A DNA stretch of 64,000 bases from Utricularia gibba (lineage: Eukaryota; Streptophyta; Magnoliopsida; Lamiales; Lentibulariaceae), in NCBI GenBank assembly GCA_002189035.1, contig CM007990.1, positions 1,674,001 to 1,738,000 on the forward strand. The letters are read 5' to 3'. The notes beneath the pieces were generated by a model, which was given only the letters and a program-made list of their open reading frames with translations, did no database searches and was not told where the DNA came from. Positions 22,201 through 34,044 of the stretch are shown here, piece by piece (within the stretch, counting starts at the first letter, position 1; every line of letters starts with the position of its first letter). Position numbers and translations under genes: made by a program.

Positions 22201-25200
22201 CATCAATAATCAACAAAAAAATAAAGCAAGAATCAACTGGATAGCATATATTTGCATAGTAATTTTAGAATTAATGTGTTGTTTAATGAAATTAGATGTT
22301 TTTATGTGAATGAAAAACAAGATTAAATCAATGATTTCATCCACCATAAATTTTAATGCTGATTTTTAAAGTCTTAGTGAAAATTTTCTCAAAATTATCA
22401 AATCAAGTTCTACATTTAAAATTAGTGGGATATGGATAACTTTATAAAACGAAGGAGATGTATTACATTTAAAATATCTACCAACATTAAAAAAGAAAAA
22501 TGGAAGGAGACTTTTGATAGGGGATAGAATTGATAAACACCCAAAAAAAACGGAAAGAAAAAGAGATATAGTACATACAATTGCCAAGGAAAGGAAAGAA
22601 AAAAAAGAGAAAATGAAGGTGTTTTTACATAACCCATAAGAACATTTTATCAAGGAAACAAATTTAAGAGAGATAAAGATGTGAGGAAAATGAAGAAATC
22701 ATAGAATGAGGAATAAGAGAGAGTATCTTCTTTCAATCCCAAAAATCAGGAAATCGCTTTTAAATTAATACTGTTCCAAACTAAGACCAACATCATTGGA
22801 GTAAAACTTGAGTAATTCACAATTTTCTAGATTTGAACAATTTGTTTATGCTTGTTGATTTACTTTGGTGATAGCACTTATGAACTCTTTTCTACTTTCA
22901 TTTTTTGAAGTTAGAATGTTTCAATTTTGATGAATGGTTTTTTCATGTTGTTTCCTTAATAAATTTTACTAGAAAGACATAAAATACAAATAAAAGTAGT
23001 AGAATTTCGATCGCAAAGAATTTAAATTTTATGAGAAGTGAAGTTTCTAATCTATTACAAATTATCACGGTTTTGTAAAATAGATTTAAATAAGAGAGTA
23101 GCATGCTTTAATTTGATTCTAAACTGTCTTATTCTCAATTATGTTGTTTAAGTATCATGCTTTAATTTTTTTGAAATAGCATGGAAGGAAATAGAAGTTG
23201 GTACATGCATTAACAAAGAAGTAGGTTACCTTAATCATATATTATTCTTTAGATACTATTAGAATTATGAATTTTCATTCTGAGGGCAAGTATGATTTAA
23301 ATATGAGAAAATTTGTTAAAGTATGATTTTATTATTATCTTGTGTATTTTTTATATTTAAATATGATTAACGTTCTTAGATTAAGTATATAATATAAGTT
23401 TTAGACAATCTATTTGAGCCATGGTTCGATCAGGTTAAATTTGAACCGGTATTTTAGTGGTTTGGATCTAGTTATAGTTTTTTACTTTTCTAATATTTAC
23501 CTTATGAAAATGGTTTAGAATAAATAGAAGAGATGTTATAAATGTTTGAATGTATATTAATAATTATTTGAATGAGATATGGAAGGATTAAGATGATTTT
23601 AATAAAGACTTTTAATGTAATTGCATCAAATGTTTACAGATATGCTTTTAGTTTCTATATTTTCAATATTTTGATACATTAAATTATGATTTTATAATTA
23701 TATTCTAATATTTTTAAAATATAATTAAAAATTAATTAACTTGGTAACCCATTCTAAAAAGGATTCAACTTAAAATCATAACTAAATAGTTCAATGAGTT
23801 TAACCTATTTGTAAGTTTTACTTATATTTGAGGAATTATCATTTTTATTATGTTTTACTAATTTTTTAAAAAATTTAATTATGTTTGAAATGTGTGGTTA
23901 GAGAGGTACATGTGACATAAAATTGAAAAATGAGACATTACAAGTTTTGCAAACAAGATTCTCTTCAAAAAAAACATCTTCTATGATTTTAGGAAGAACA
24001 TAGAGTATTAATGATATGCTTTGATGTGTAAGACATATTTGTAACTGACATAAAAAATGATGATTACATTATAGTATCAGATCAACATTAAAGTTCAAAA
24101 GCATTAGTAGAATTTATGGGTCAGCAAGTGTAGATAAAAGAATATTTTATCTTTTTAGTTCTTAATTGAGATTTGGATTTTTCATTTATCATTAGTTTCA
24201 ATTTCAGTTTCATGTTTTGTATGACAGTTCACGGTTAAATCCTTTGTTTCTAGGTTGAGAGACTTCTCTTTATATATTTCATGAATAATTATTTATTTCT
24301 TCCATGAATTCGATTGAGCTTCACATGTCTTTGTGTAAATACATTACAAGCTTTGTGTAATGCCCCCAATTCAAGATTTATTAGTAGTTGATCATTGCTT
24401 ACGAGTTTTAAAGAGTAGTAAAGTAAACAACACAAATTCACATCTTCTCGGGTTTCACATGTATCTGCATCAATATATTAAAGCATTTTATTTGTAACCA
24501 TACCCCAAGACACTGGACAAATGCCACCTTCATATTTGGACTATTTGATTATTGGCAATATTCTGGCATACATGTCTAATTGGATCGTAAAATTACTTCA
24601 TGGTTAGATCTTTTATCTTTTCATTTATCCAAAGAGAAGCTACATGAGTCAATTCTCATATCTTCATATCTTATTAGAAGAGAGTGTAAGAGAATGTAAG
24701 TAATTAATTATTCATATAAAAGGGCACCTAAGAGAATCAGATACAAGTAGAAATAGGATGAACATAATTGAAAATTATTCCAATCACAAGAATAATACTT
24801 TTACTTAAGATTAATTACTTAAGTTTCTTTCATTTTTTAACTTTACGATCCAGTTTACTTAAAATTGTCATGAGAACTATCGCAAAAAGAGGACGGTACT
24901 GCCACACTATAAAAACACTCCCATGCATTTGCTATGGTAATCCTTATTTAACCTATGCGTGCATTGGTAAACATTGCCTGGCCACACCATGCCATCCCAT
25001 GTGCTGCTATCTGACTCACCACCTGTATGGAAATGTAAGTGGATCAGTCCTCATACTTGTTTGCAACACTATTTCCCAACTACAAGTCGTAAGAGGAATG
25101 AAATAAAAGGAATACTGCATATTGAATGGTGTCGGGTCGTGCACTATAGCTGTCATACTACCGCCTGTGGTTATTGACATTTGGGACTATCATTTATGGA

Positions 25201-25508
25201 TACATGTGCTTTTTTCCTCTATACGAAAGCTAAAAATGTTGTATTTTGGTAATTGTATTTTCTATTTTAATTATGTTCTAAGTTTTTATATAATCACAAA
25301 TATCATCTCATCATTAATATTGTATCTTTCCAGGTATCACCATCTTAACCTACATTAGTCCTAAATTGACATCCCTATAATTCTTTCCATTATTACCAAA
25401 CATACGCATTTGAAAAAAGCATGAATGGATGATAGCTAACACAGGAAACCTGCTACGGCGTACCCTTACACTACTTTTTCAACAACACACAAAACGTACA
25501 CCTGACTT
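22200..25508. other. AT-rich intergenic DNA
   Basis: No supported gene. Short open frames at 22366-22653 (-) and 24768-25358 (+) have hydrophobic low-complexity translations with no family resemblance. The stretch 23410-23840 has paired 'gaaccgg/ttcaactt' wording seen in decayed repeats, but I cannot assign it. Confidence 0.5.
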
Positions 25509-26086
25509 TTACACAACAATCTCCTTTTCATTACAGGCTATGGCTTCACCAGTAAATACCACTGCCGGCGTCATGTCCACCACAGCCGGCTTGACGTCCA
25601 CCACTACCGGCATCACGTCCACCACCGCCGGCTTGACGTCCACCCCCGCTGGCTTCACGTCCACGGCCGCCGGCTTCACGTCTACCTCCGTCGGCTCCAC
25701 GTCCACCACCGCCGGCTTGACAGGGACAACCGGAAAATCAAGAAGAAGCACTTTCTCGATGGCAGCCGAGAACGTCGTGGAGAACTCGAGGTGAAGAGGA
25801 TGAGAAACGAAGGCAGTGAAATCATCTTTGTTGTTGAACGTCATAATGAAGGCGTGCGTAAATCCCTGCCTCAGTATTCCGTGGCTCTCGGTATCCTCCC
25901 CCCTGCTCAATTCCATTAACGGCCGAAATACGATGGATGAAGGGCTGCGACGCAAAGGAAAACTAACCAGACAAAGGATTTCACGACATCCAATCGAGCC
26001 ACAAGGTCCTTCATTCCATCGAGAAGCTCATCGACGTTGGCGTCTGGTTTGAAATCCACGAGCACCAAGTGCTTGAACTCTGCCAT
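25509..26086 (-). CDS. Dabb (stress-response A/B barrel) protein with a VKPAVVD-type repeat tail
   Basis: Two exons: 26086-25968 and 25902-25509, with a 65-nt GT-AG intron; 170 residues. Residues 1-98 are a Dabb ferredoxin-like domain (FKHLVLVDFKPD, VKSFVWGEDTESHG, LRQGFTHAFIMTF, SHPLHLEF). This family forms small dimers such as HS1. The closest relative I recall is Arabidopsis At5g22580, about 110 residues, ending just after a matching LLDFPV segment. Here about 70 residues follow: seven full heptads (VKPAVVD, VEPTEVD, VKPAAVD and so on) plus a partial eighth at 101-155, then FTGEAIACNEKEIVV. The biochemical role of the domain in plants is poorly defined and the tail's function is unknown. 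The start is fixed by the conserved N-terminal strand. Confidence 0.88.
25557..25721 (-). repeat. 21-bp coding minisatellite, about 7.9 copies
   Basis: Tandem 21-base units (plus-strand consensus near accgccggcttgacgtccacc) lie wholly within exon 2 of the Dabb gene and keep frame. Units differ at several positions. The same bases leave the plus strand open from 25429 to 25794 as a Thr/Ser/Ala/Gly-rich frame (STTAGLTS-like heptads), which I regard as a shadow. Confidence 0.93.
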
Positions 26087-29078
26087 TGCTTTTCTGTCCT
26101 CCCATATGGTGCTCCATCATCATTTATTTATATGGTGATCAGGTGCACACCCATCGGGGTGTGTGTGTGTGTGTTTTTTTTACATTTTATTATCATGTTT
26201 TAGTTAAGTGATAAAGTCAACAGTTGCCATTTATTTGAAATAGGTCCCCATTGAAGATTTAAATATAAATACACAAATAAAGTAAGCCAAATTCAATTAA
26301 AAAATCAATTAATTCTTTAATAGTTTATTTCATTATAAGCTCTTTATTCATATTCATATTCCACATTGATTACGTATGAAAAATGGTATATGTTTAAATA
26401 AAAGGGTAATCCTAATTTTGTATAAATCAGAGATGGGTCATTACATTTATTCTATCAAAACATGAAATCAATGTAAAATACAGAGATTCCTTTTCTTAGT
26501 CTACTAGTCCTTGTGTTGCGTTTGTGTAGTTGGAGCCTGGAGGTGGATGTGAATAAATCTCAGTCCTGGTTACGTGCTGATTTTAGGGTTAGGAGTAAAA
26601 ATGTTGAGACAGGCACGCAAAGAAAGGGGACAGGAATTGGAAGATGATGATGGAGACTGTTGCTTGTGCCCCATCCCATCGCATCCCATCGCATGTGCAG
26701 AGATCAGCAGAATTGGCGGATGGGATGATTTCGTGGGTGAGTGACACAAGTAAACCCGCCTCTCGTGAAACGCGAAAGCCTCCATCTCTTCAAGTTCTGT
26801 CTTGTAACACCTCTCTTCCGTCAACTCACAGGTTGATTGAACATCGCGCATGGGCTCACAACGGAGACAACGGATGTCCTTTCCAAATTTTAATTATATG
26901 CAGCATGTAATGAATGATTGGTGGGAGTGGGCAAAAAGTCCTCCTGCGTTTTCATCCTTCTCCCACACACCAAACCAAACCATTTTTCCTTCCTTCCGTG
27001 GGAGGGGAGGGCCGCTGGGGACTGGGCGCTCAGTTTTCAAACACCCTCTGACACATGGAAAAAGGGGGTGGAGGCGTATGAACACAACACAAGCACCGCA
27101 CCCACTTTTTCTCTATTCCAGGGAATGGTGTGGGATGCCAATTCGTCAAACGAATTATTGGTGGGGGTGCAGGTGATAGACAATAAATTATTCAGGAAGT
27201 TTTTATCCAACTGCCTGTGTCATTAATTTTATTTAATAAAATACTTGTCAATTCTTAATGATTTGTAAAATAACTGTAGATGCTTATAATATTATTAAAA
27301 TACCTACGTTTTTTAATTTTTTATATAAATTATTGTTATTAAAACAATTGAAGTTTTTTTAATTTGAATTATTTATCAATAAATAAAGTTTTATTTCAAA
27401 TATGAATATATCTAAATTTTATAAATTTAAACATTCACTTGCACATCATAGATAATGATTTTATGATTTTTATAGTATTGGGTAATTAGATATTCGAAAA
27501 AAGAAAATAATTATATATTAAACTAAAGCAAGTTTAAAAGAAAAAAAACATTCTGATTTTTTTGTACTTAAATGATTTAAGAAAAAATTAAAATAATCAT
27601 ATATTGGATTTCTTCAATAGTTGAGGATTACAATTCATTGTATAAATTGATTTATTTTTTCACTTAATCTCATTATTAGATAAACTTAAAAAATGAAATG
27701 TTATTATATAAACATAATCATTTAAAGATATTTTTGGTTTATAATGAAAAATAAGATGAACTTTTATTTAATTGATATAATTAAAAACATGACAGAAATA
27801 TTTCAAAATAAAATAAGTACTAAAACAACAATTGAAATAAAACATAAAAATAAGGGAGATATATTTCAATAACATACAAATAAAACAAAATAGGTATTTT
27901 TAAAATAAAAAAATAGAATCATAGGCATTTGCATAAAGAAAAAAATCACAAGTATTCTGGCAAAAAAAAATGCATTTCATTAAATTCCTGAAATTATTCA
28001 TTTATCTCATTTTAAAATATATCAAAAATTCATTCCCATTCCGTTACATTTTCATTGTTTTAATAGAATGTAAATATTTCTTAGTTATAATCTTCATTTT
28101 TAGAAGTAAATTCTTGAGTATGTCTTATAAAATAGCATTTTATCATTTAATTTATTTTTATTTCACATGTTTCTTTATTATTATTTTGGTTAACAAGTGA
28201 GCAATATGAATTTTTCAAGTAGGTGTCATGTTGTCCTGAGTGTAGTTGATTGTGTATTAACACAATACTTACATGAGGTGAATCCATTATTATATTTATA
28301 TTGAACATTATTATGATGGGTATAAGAGGAGACATAGATATTCTAACATAGAAAGATTTCCTAAACAAATAGATTATATTAGTACCTTGTTATACGACTT
28401 GATAGTATAACAACAGAGAACTTGTGAGTTAATATGAATGCTTTTAAGATATTATGTGGTTTTTTGGAAATTTTTTCATGTTTCAAAGTTGAGAAGTATG
28501 TTGAGTTGCTGTAGATTGTAGTCATGTTTTTAAAAATTTTAGACCATCCTAAAAAAATACCAGTCCAAAAGTATGTAATTAGAAGAAGCACTAGGACTAT
28601 GCCTCAGTGTTTTCAGCAAATACTTATAAATATTATTAGGGGCTAAAGTATTTTAGCCCATAAGTATGTAATACGGGTTAATATCGTTTAGCGAAGCCAA
28701 CTTGAGCATTAACGCGGTACCAATTGGAGGATTCAAGTACTTTTAAATATTATATTTTTTGTTTAAAATTTTTTGGTATTGTATTACAGTTGAGTGTGGA
28801 TTCCATGTCTCTAAATATATATTTATGTGGAGAATTGTGTTAAAATCATAGATAAAAGTCATATCAATATACAAGTAAAGGTAAATTATAATATAAGATA
28901 TAGATATGATAAGAAAGTAATATCAAAATGAAAAACTTTGAATAGAGAGAAAGAGAAACCATAAGATTTTATTGAATTGAAGATAGTTAGTGATTCGATA
29001 TTTCCTTCCATTAAATTCTAAAAAAAAACAGAAAAATGAAAATTATGCACAAAAAAGAGAGAGGAAGAGCAATCCTCG
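26087..29078. other. Intergenic region with a GC-rich island and a GT run
   Basis: A (GT)n tract lies at 26159-26174. From about 26560 to 27190 base composition is clearly less AT-rich than either side, with overlapping open frames on both strands (longest 108 codons, 26850-27176 +), none recognisable; it may be a captured fragment, a non-coding exon or old unique sequence. From 27200 to 29078 it is very AT-rich with nothing recognised. Confidence 0.5.
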
Positions 29079-29292
29079 TTGGGCTTCTTATCTGAGGATT
29101 CATGGGCTGTGAGCCCATTCTGTGAGGTAATTAAGTCATGGGCCAATTAATGTTTCTCGGACAACAGCCCACTGTGTTTCGTCTGCACGATTTCTCAACA
29201 GTTAGTGCATCTTCTTCACAGTCGGCTTTGCCATTGAAAAAAAAGAAAATCTTCTTCACAGTCGGCTGTCAGTTAACTAGGGCTTCTAAGGG
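29079..29292 (+). promoter_or_regulatory. RPB8 upstream region with site II-like TGGGCY motifs
   Basis: TGGGCT or TGGGCC, or the reverse, occur repeatedly in about 100 bp (near 29080, 29102, 29113, 29140 and 29167). Site II elements of this type are known in promoters of plant housekeeping and ribosome or polymerase genes. A 19-bp direct repeat (atcttcttcacagtcggct) at 29209-29227 and 29249-29267 lies just upstream of the start codon, probably in the 5' UTR. Confidence 0.55.
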
Positions 29293-30220
29293 ATGGTGGA
29301 GACGCTCTTCGAGGACATTTTCCGCGTGGAAGCGGTTGATCCGGATGGCAAGAAGTTCGATAAAGGTACCGATTTTCGAAATTTCCACCAACGGTCTGGC
29401 GGTTTGTTTAAATCTTTGCGACGAAGAACTGTGCTATGTAGGAAGGGTTTTCATTTGAGGAGTTGCTTATTTTTTGATTCAGTGACGCGTATATGTGCAA
29501 GGAGTGAGCAATTTGACATGCTGTTGCATCTGGATATCAATTCTGAGATATACCCCATGCGTATTGACGATAAGTTCATGATGGTACTAGCGTCCACTCT
29601 GAACCTAGATGGTACACCAGACAGTGGATATTATACTCCGGTAGCATGCCCCTTCTTGCTTTTTTATACGCAGGGTGTCATCTCTTTCATTGGTGTAGCT
29701 GGGATAGAATTAGGAGCAATGGCATTTATCACTGAACATTACTTTTTTTTTCTTTGGAGATATTGATTTAACTTTAATTTTTACTAGAAGCTGTGTTTTT
29801 TTCTATTATCAAAGTAAGACAAAAATGCATTCGAGAATCCATAAATGACCAGGACTGGTAGATAAGCAGACCACTTAGTTATTTCTCTGTAGATTTGTAA
29901 TCTTGAAGGTTGATGAAGCTGAGACTTTATTCAGGGCCACCGGAAGTCATTGGCTGACAAGTTTGACTATGTTATGCAAGGGAAGTTATATAGGATATCA
30001 GAGGAATCCAGAGAGAAGCAAGTGAAAGCGTATGTCTGGTGTTCATGAAAGACAGATTCCTTATTGTTGTTTACTGCTAATAGTGATGGTTCTTTTTAAT
30101 GGTTTCAGCGACATCTACGTTTCATTTGGTGGGCTTCTGATGATGCTGAAAGGGGATCCTTCCATTGCAGCTAGATTTGAGCTTGATCAGAGGCTCTTTA
30201 TTCTTATCAGGAAGGTGTAG
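29293..30220 (+). CDS. NRPB8: RNA polymerase subunit RPB8 (shared subunit NRPB8)
   Basis: RPB8 is a small OB-fold subunit common to nuclear RNA polymerases. Exons: 29293-29365, 29483-29640, 29935-30029, 30109-30220, all with GT-AG joins, giving 145 residues; the Arabidopsis protein is about 146. Recognisable segments are the N-terminus [20 protein letters not shown], the middle [37 protein letters not shown], and the C-terminus [15 protein letters not shown] with [15 protein letters not shown]. The start matches the family N-terminus. No stop or shift, so probably functional. Confidence 0.95.
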
Positions 30221-31003
30221 TAGTCCATATCGCAAGTTTCGCGCGCATCGGCTATCTCTTTGAGGTATTTTCAAGTGGTATGTGCGTGTATTCATGATCA
30301 TGTAAGGATCCTATGTCAGCGTTTGAGCCAAGGATTTTCCCCTGACAAGCTTACAATGGTGAGAATCCTTCTGGATTTACCCTATTCATCTTTTATAAGA
30401 AGGGAGGTGTCGTCGTAGGTACTTGGCCATCCCCTTGGGCACCATGTGCTTCCATTGAAAATATAATGTTTTTTTCGACAAAATAATATTTAGTGTTGTC
30501 ATTTGGATTTTGATCATTTCAATATAGATAAGGAGAAAGGTATTCTTGGTGAGTGCTCAAAGCACCTGAGGGCATCATGTGCCTCGTTGGGGCCATCTCA
30601 TGCTCGTGTATAGTGTCATGTGGCAAGAATGATTTGAATGAAATCATGAGATTTCCAATAAAAAGGATTGACTGCCAGTCCTGCAATTGTTCATGCACAC
30701 TCCCAACACGATAGATCCCCATTGTCCCTCCGGTGTGACTCGTGTCTAGTCGCTCAATTACTTAGTGCCTCCATTTGCTACTTTGTCCCACACACCCCAT
30801 CCATCCCTTCATAGAACCAAGTAAGGTTTAGTATTCTTGTATGATTCGTACCTCGTTCAACATAATTACTACTAAGTCTCATTTCACGAGATCATTGAGC
30901 GATCATCTAGGTGAAGCACTCCCACCCATCACTTTGCATGCGAGTGGCACCCGGGCTTCATGCCTACCAACATCGTCTATCATATTGCCATGTTCATATC
31001 ACA

Positions 31004-31260
31004 TTGTCGCTACAAGTATCAACCATAGCCCCATAATCAGTTGACCTCATTCTACTAAGCTAATGTTTGGTGTTGCCACCACGGGCGTCAACTGCAGCCC
31101 CACTCGTACAAGCTACTTTGGCCTTGTATTGCCCAGCACAATGTGCGTAGCATTGTCACCATAGACATCAATTGCAACTTCACTCGTAATGAGCTCGTTT
31201 GGTCTTGTACTAACCTGCACTAGGTGCTTAGCATTGCCGCTACGGACATCTATCACAACC
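31004..31260. repeat. Degenerate tandem repeat, about 80-bp unit, roughly 3 copies
   Basis: Units begin 'ttg(c/t)c(a/g)c(c/t)a' at 31004, 31073, 31153 and 31234 (spacings 69, 80, 81). The best pair is 31073-31152 and 31153-31233: gcgtcaactgcagccccactcg versus acatcaattgcaacttcactcg, both ending with a 'tagca' block. The array decays on both sides. Confidence 0.7.
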
Positions 31261-33787
31261 TCTAATCATCGCCATTGCCCTACAGTGGGTGAAATGCCTT
31301 GCCACTATCTTGGGTGGGAACTCGCCTCGCTATCACCCCATGGTACACAACGCATCTCGACTCATCACTCACTTTCACCAAGTATCCTCCTCGTAGTTAT
31401 TCTCTCGCTCGCTTGCTTGCTCTTGAGGTACCCCTTACGTGGTTTCATCAGTTGCTCTCATGTTGCTTCATGCCTCTTGGCAACACATGTCCCTTGTTTA
31501 TACTCGGCATGGCATGTCTCACCATTCAGTGTTCTGCTGCAGGTGTCAACCCTGGGTGTACTCGAATACATTATGGGTTTTCACACGTCAATAGGAAGGC
31601 ACCACACACTACTATGGACCAACAATTTCTGGCATGCTGCCAACTCCCGTCGCAATCCTACCATCATGTCAGCTTGTCATACCCAGGTGGGTTATCCATG
31701 ATATGACATTAAAAGGGTGAGAATACATGGATCATCTAAGTTTCTTTAATCTGCATCATTACTAACTTCTGAGAAATCCAATAAATAAAATTCATTTTTC
31801 TTATATCAATTTTTAAAAAATTATGCTTTTATAAAATTATAATTAATTTCATGCAAACACAAAATTCATTGTGGATATGTGGAAATTATGTAGTTAAAAA
31901 AATAAATTTATCTACAAGTATCTTATTATAATTGTAGTTAGTATGTAAAAATTATATATTTAAAAATTGAAATTATTTATAAGTATTCAATACAATTCAA
32001 TTCATTTGTTAATTCGGTAGTGGAGTTTTTGATAAATGATTTTTATCATTAACATAAGTATGATAAATAATTTTATGCCTAAAAAAATGAATTTATTTAT
32101 AAATTATCAAAATTAGCTCATACCATTAAGAAATCTATTTAAAGAAAAAAGTTGAATCGAAAGTATTCAGAAAGATGTTCTTATGAAGAAGGTTTAAGTA
32201 TGAAGTACCTAAGAAAATATTCATTTAAAGAGAAGTCTTGGATAAAGAGTGTCTAATGAGAACTCAAAAAAGAAACACCCATGAAATCGTATAGAGAGAC
32301 ATGAGTCGAGCCCAACACCTGTAGAGCGAGGAACGTCATGCATATGAACACTGTGTAGATACTACTCAACAATAACCTTCTCAAAGATGCAAGGCCAAGG
32401 GCTAAGAGTGAGCACTGGAAGAGCAATTGAGACCCCTAGTGCTCGGATGGCATCAACTAGGGCGAGCTGCCAAATAGCTTATAGAACAAGCACTCGAATA
32501 GTTTCAAGGACAAATGCTAGAAAGGAGTACTCAAGCTATGATAAATGAAAAATCTTACAACATCGTTAAATGTAAATTTCTCCTATCAAATAAATTTATA
32601 ATTTAATACACATTCAAATATAATTTAATTATGAGCATAGTATTTAGGGTTGAACATAAAAAGCGGATGCTTGCCATGTGATTATCAATGCATGCAATCA
32701 GTATCACGTTAATAGATTTAGTCTTAACTAGGACTAAGAGAGAATTACAATAAAATACAATTAAAAAAAGTAACAAACTTGTGAACTCGGTTGTACCTAA
32801 ATGAGATGAGTGCCTTGGGACATTTAGAGTTTGTATGTTTATCACTAAAATACCCTCACATACACCAAAAATCATATATCTAACAAGCAAAAGTCTAGGT
32901 CTATCCAAACGCTAGTTTTACTCTAATCTTTGGTCTACCTCTAATTAGGGTTGTTAAGATGAGTTTCATTACTTCACCTTCTTTGATCTATCCTGATTTG
33001 TTAAGGAAATGATGTGATATATAGTTAACAAGGTCAAGTGATTGATTAGCACATTATAACCCCTTTTGCTCTAAGGCACTCTTCTAAGTGTTTAGCCACT
33101 TATAACAAATGAAAAGAAAAAGTTTTTATAGTATATCTTAAACAACATTCTGATATGGAAGTTAAACAACAGCAAATAATGCATAACATAAACAGAAAAG
33201 GTAAACAGTTCATGCAATAAAACTAAAACTATTCTAAGCTAGGAATTGTAATCTTCAAGAATGGAAGAAATCTTCAAAGCTTGACTTTCTGCATCATCTT
33301 CCTTCTTTTCAATGTTCTTGTGATGAGAAGATTTTTCCAGAAGTCTCTGATATTGTTTAATCGTCCTCCTCATCTTCTCTCTTTCCCATCATTTCCAAAA
33401 ATCTACTTTTTCTCTTCTTTGGGATTTGTTTATACTTCATACAGCTTTTTGCTCATACTTTCTGCGACTGCACTGTTCTTTTTCGGCTCCTTGGGATTTG
33501 AGGTGGCTGACAATCACTGCATTGCTCAAAGTAACTATTAAAAACAAAGTTGATGATTTAGTCCTAGCTAAGAATAAAACATACGACTACGGTGTTAGTC
33601 ATAAAAACATAGAAATTCATATTAGAACTCGAGTGCTGTCACAAAATATTAGATATTTTTCCACTCTTAAGCACTCAAAAATATGTATTATCAAGCTAGC
33701 ACTCAAGAGCACATTGGATGGCAAGCCAAGAATACTGTTCGATTAGGGAGGGGCTTAGGGGCACCATTATAGAACCCAGCAAGACCC

Positions 33788-34044
33788 TTAGGCCTTGTTT
33801 AATATGAAAGTATAAACTTGGTTTATAATGAATTTAATAAAATTATGTTGTTTAGTGTGTAAGTATAATTATATCAATTATATAGATATAATGATGATTA
33901 TACTCATATATTACCCTCATATATGGATATATGCATATCCAAGGAAGGGTATGGATATTTTTATACCTATATATTTGGATTTGTCTAATTCCAAATAATT
34001 TAAACCTATCAAAATCTAAATACATCAACCAAACAAAACCTTAG
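33788..34044. mobile_element. MITE-like element with imperfect terminal inverted repeats
   Basis: The left end reads aggccttgttt and the right end aaacaaaacct, an imperfect inverted pair 250 bp apart, with an AT-rich non-coding interior. A target duplication was not clear. The ends look hAT-like. Confidence 0.4.

Noticed and set aside
25429-25794. Plus-strand Thr/Ser/Gly-rich (mucin-like) gene
   Set aside because: It is the antisense shadow of the Dabb exon; the minus strand has a recognised domain, a splice pattern and a family match.
31189-31706. Two long overlapping plus-strand frames (170 and 135 codons)
   Set aside because: They run through the degenerate tandem repeat and give Cys/His/Ser-rich text in two frames at once; no domain seen.
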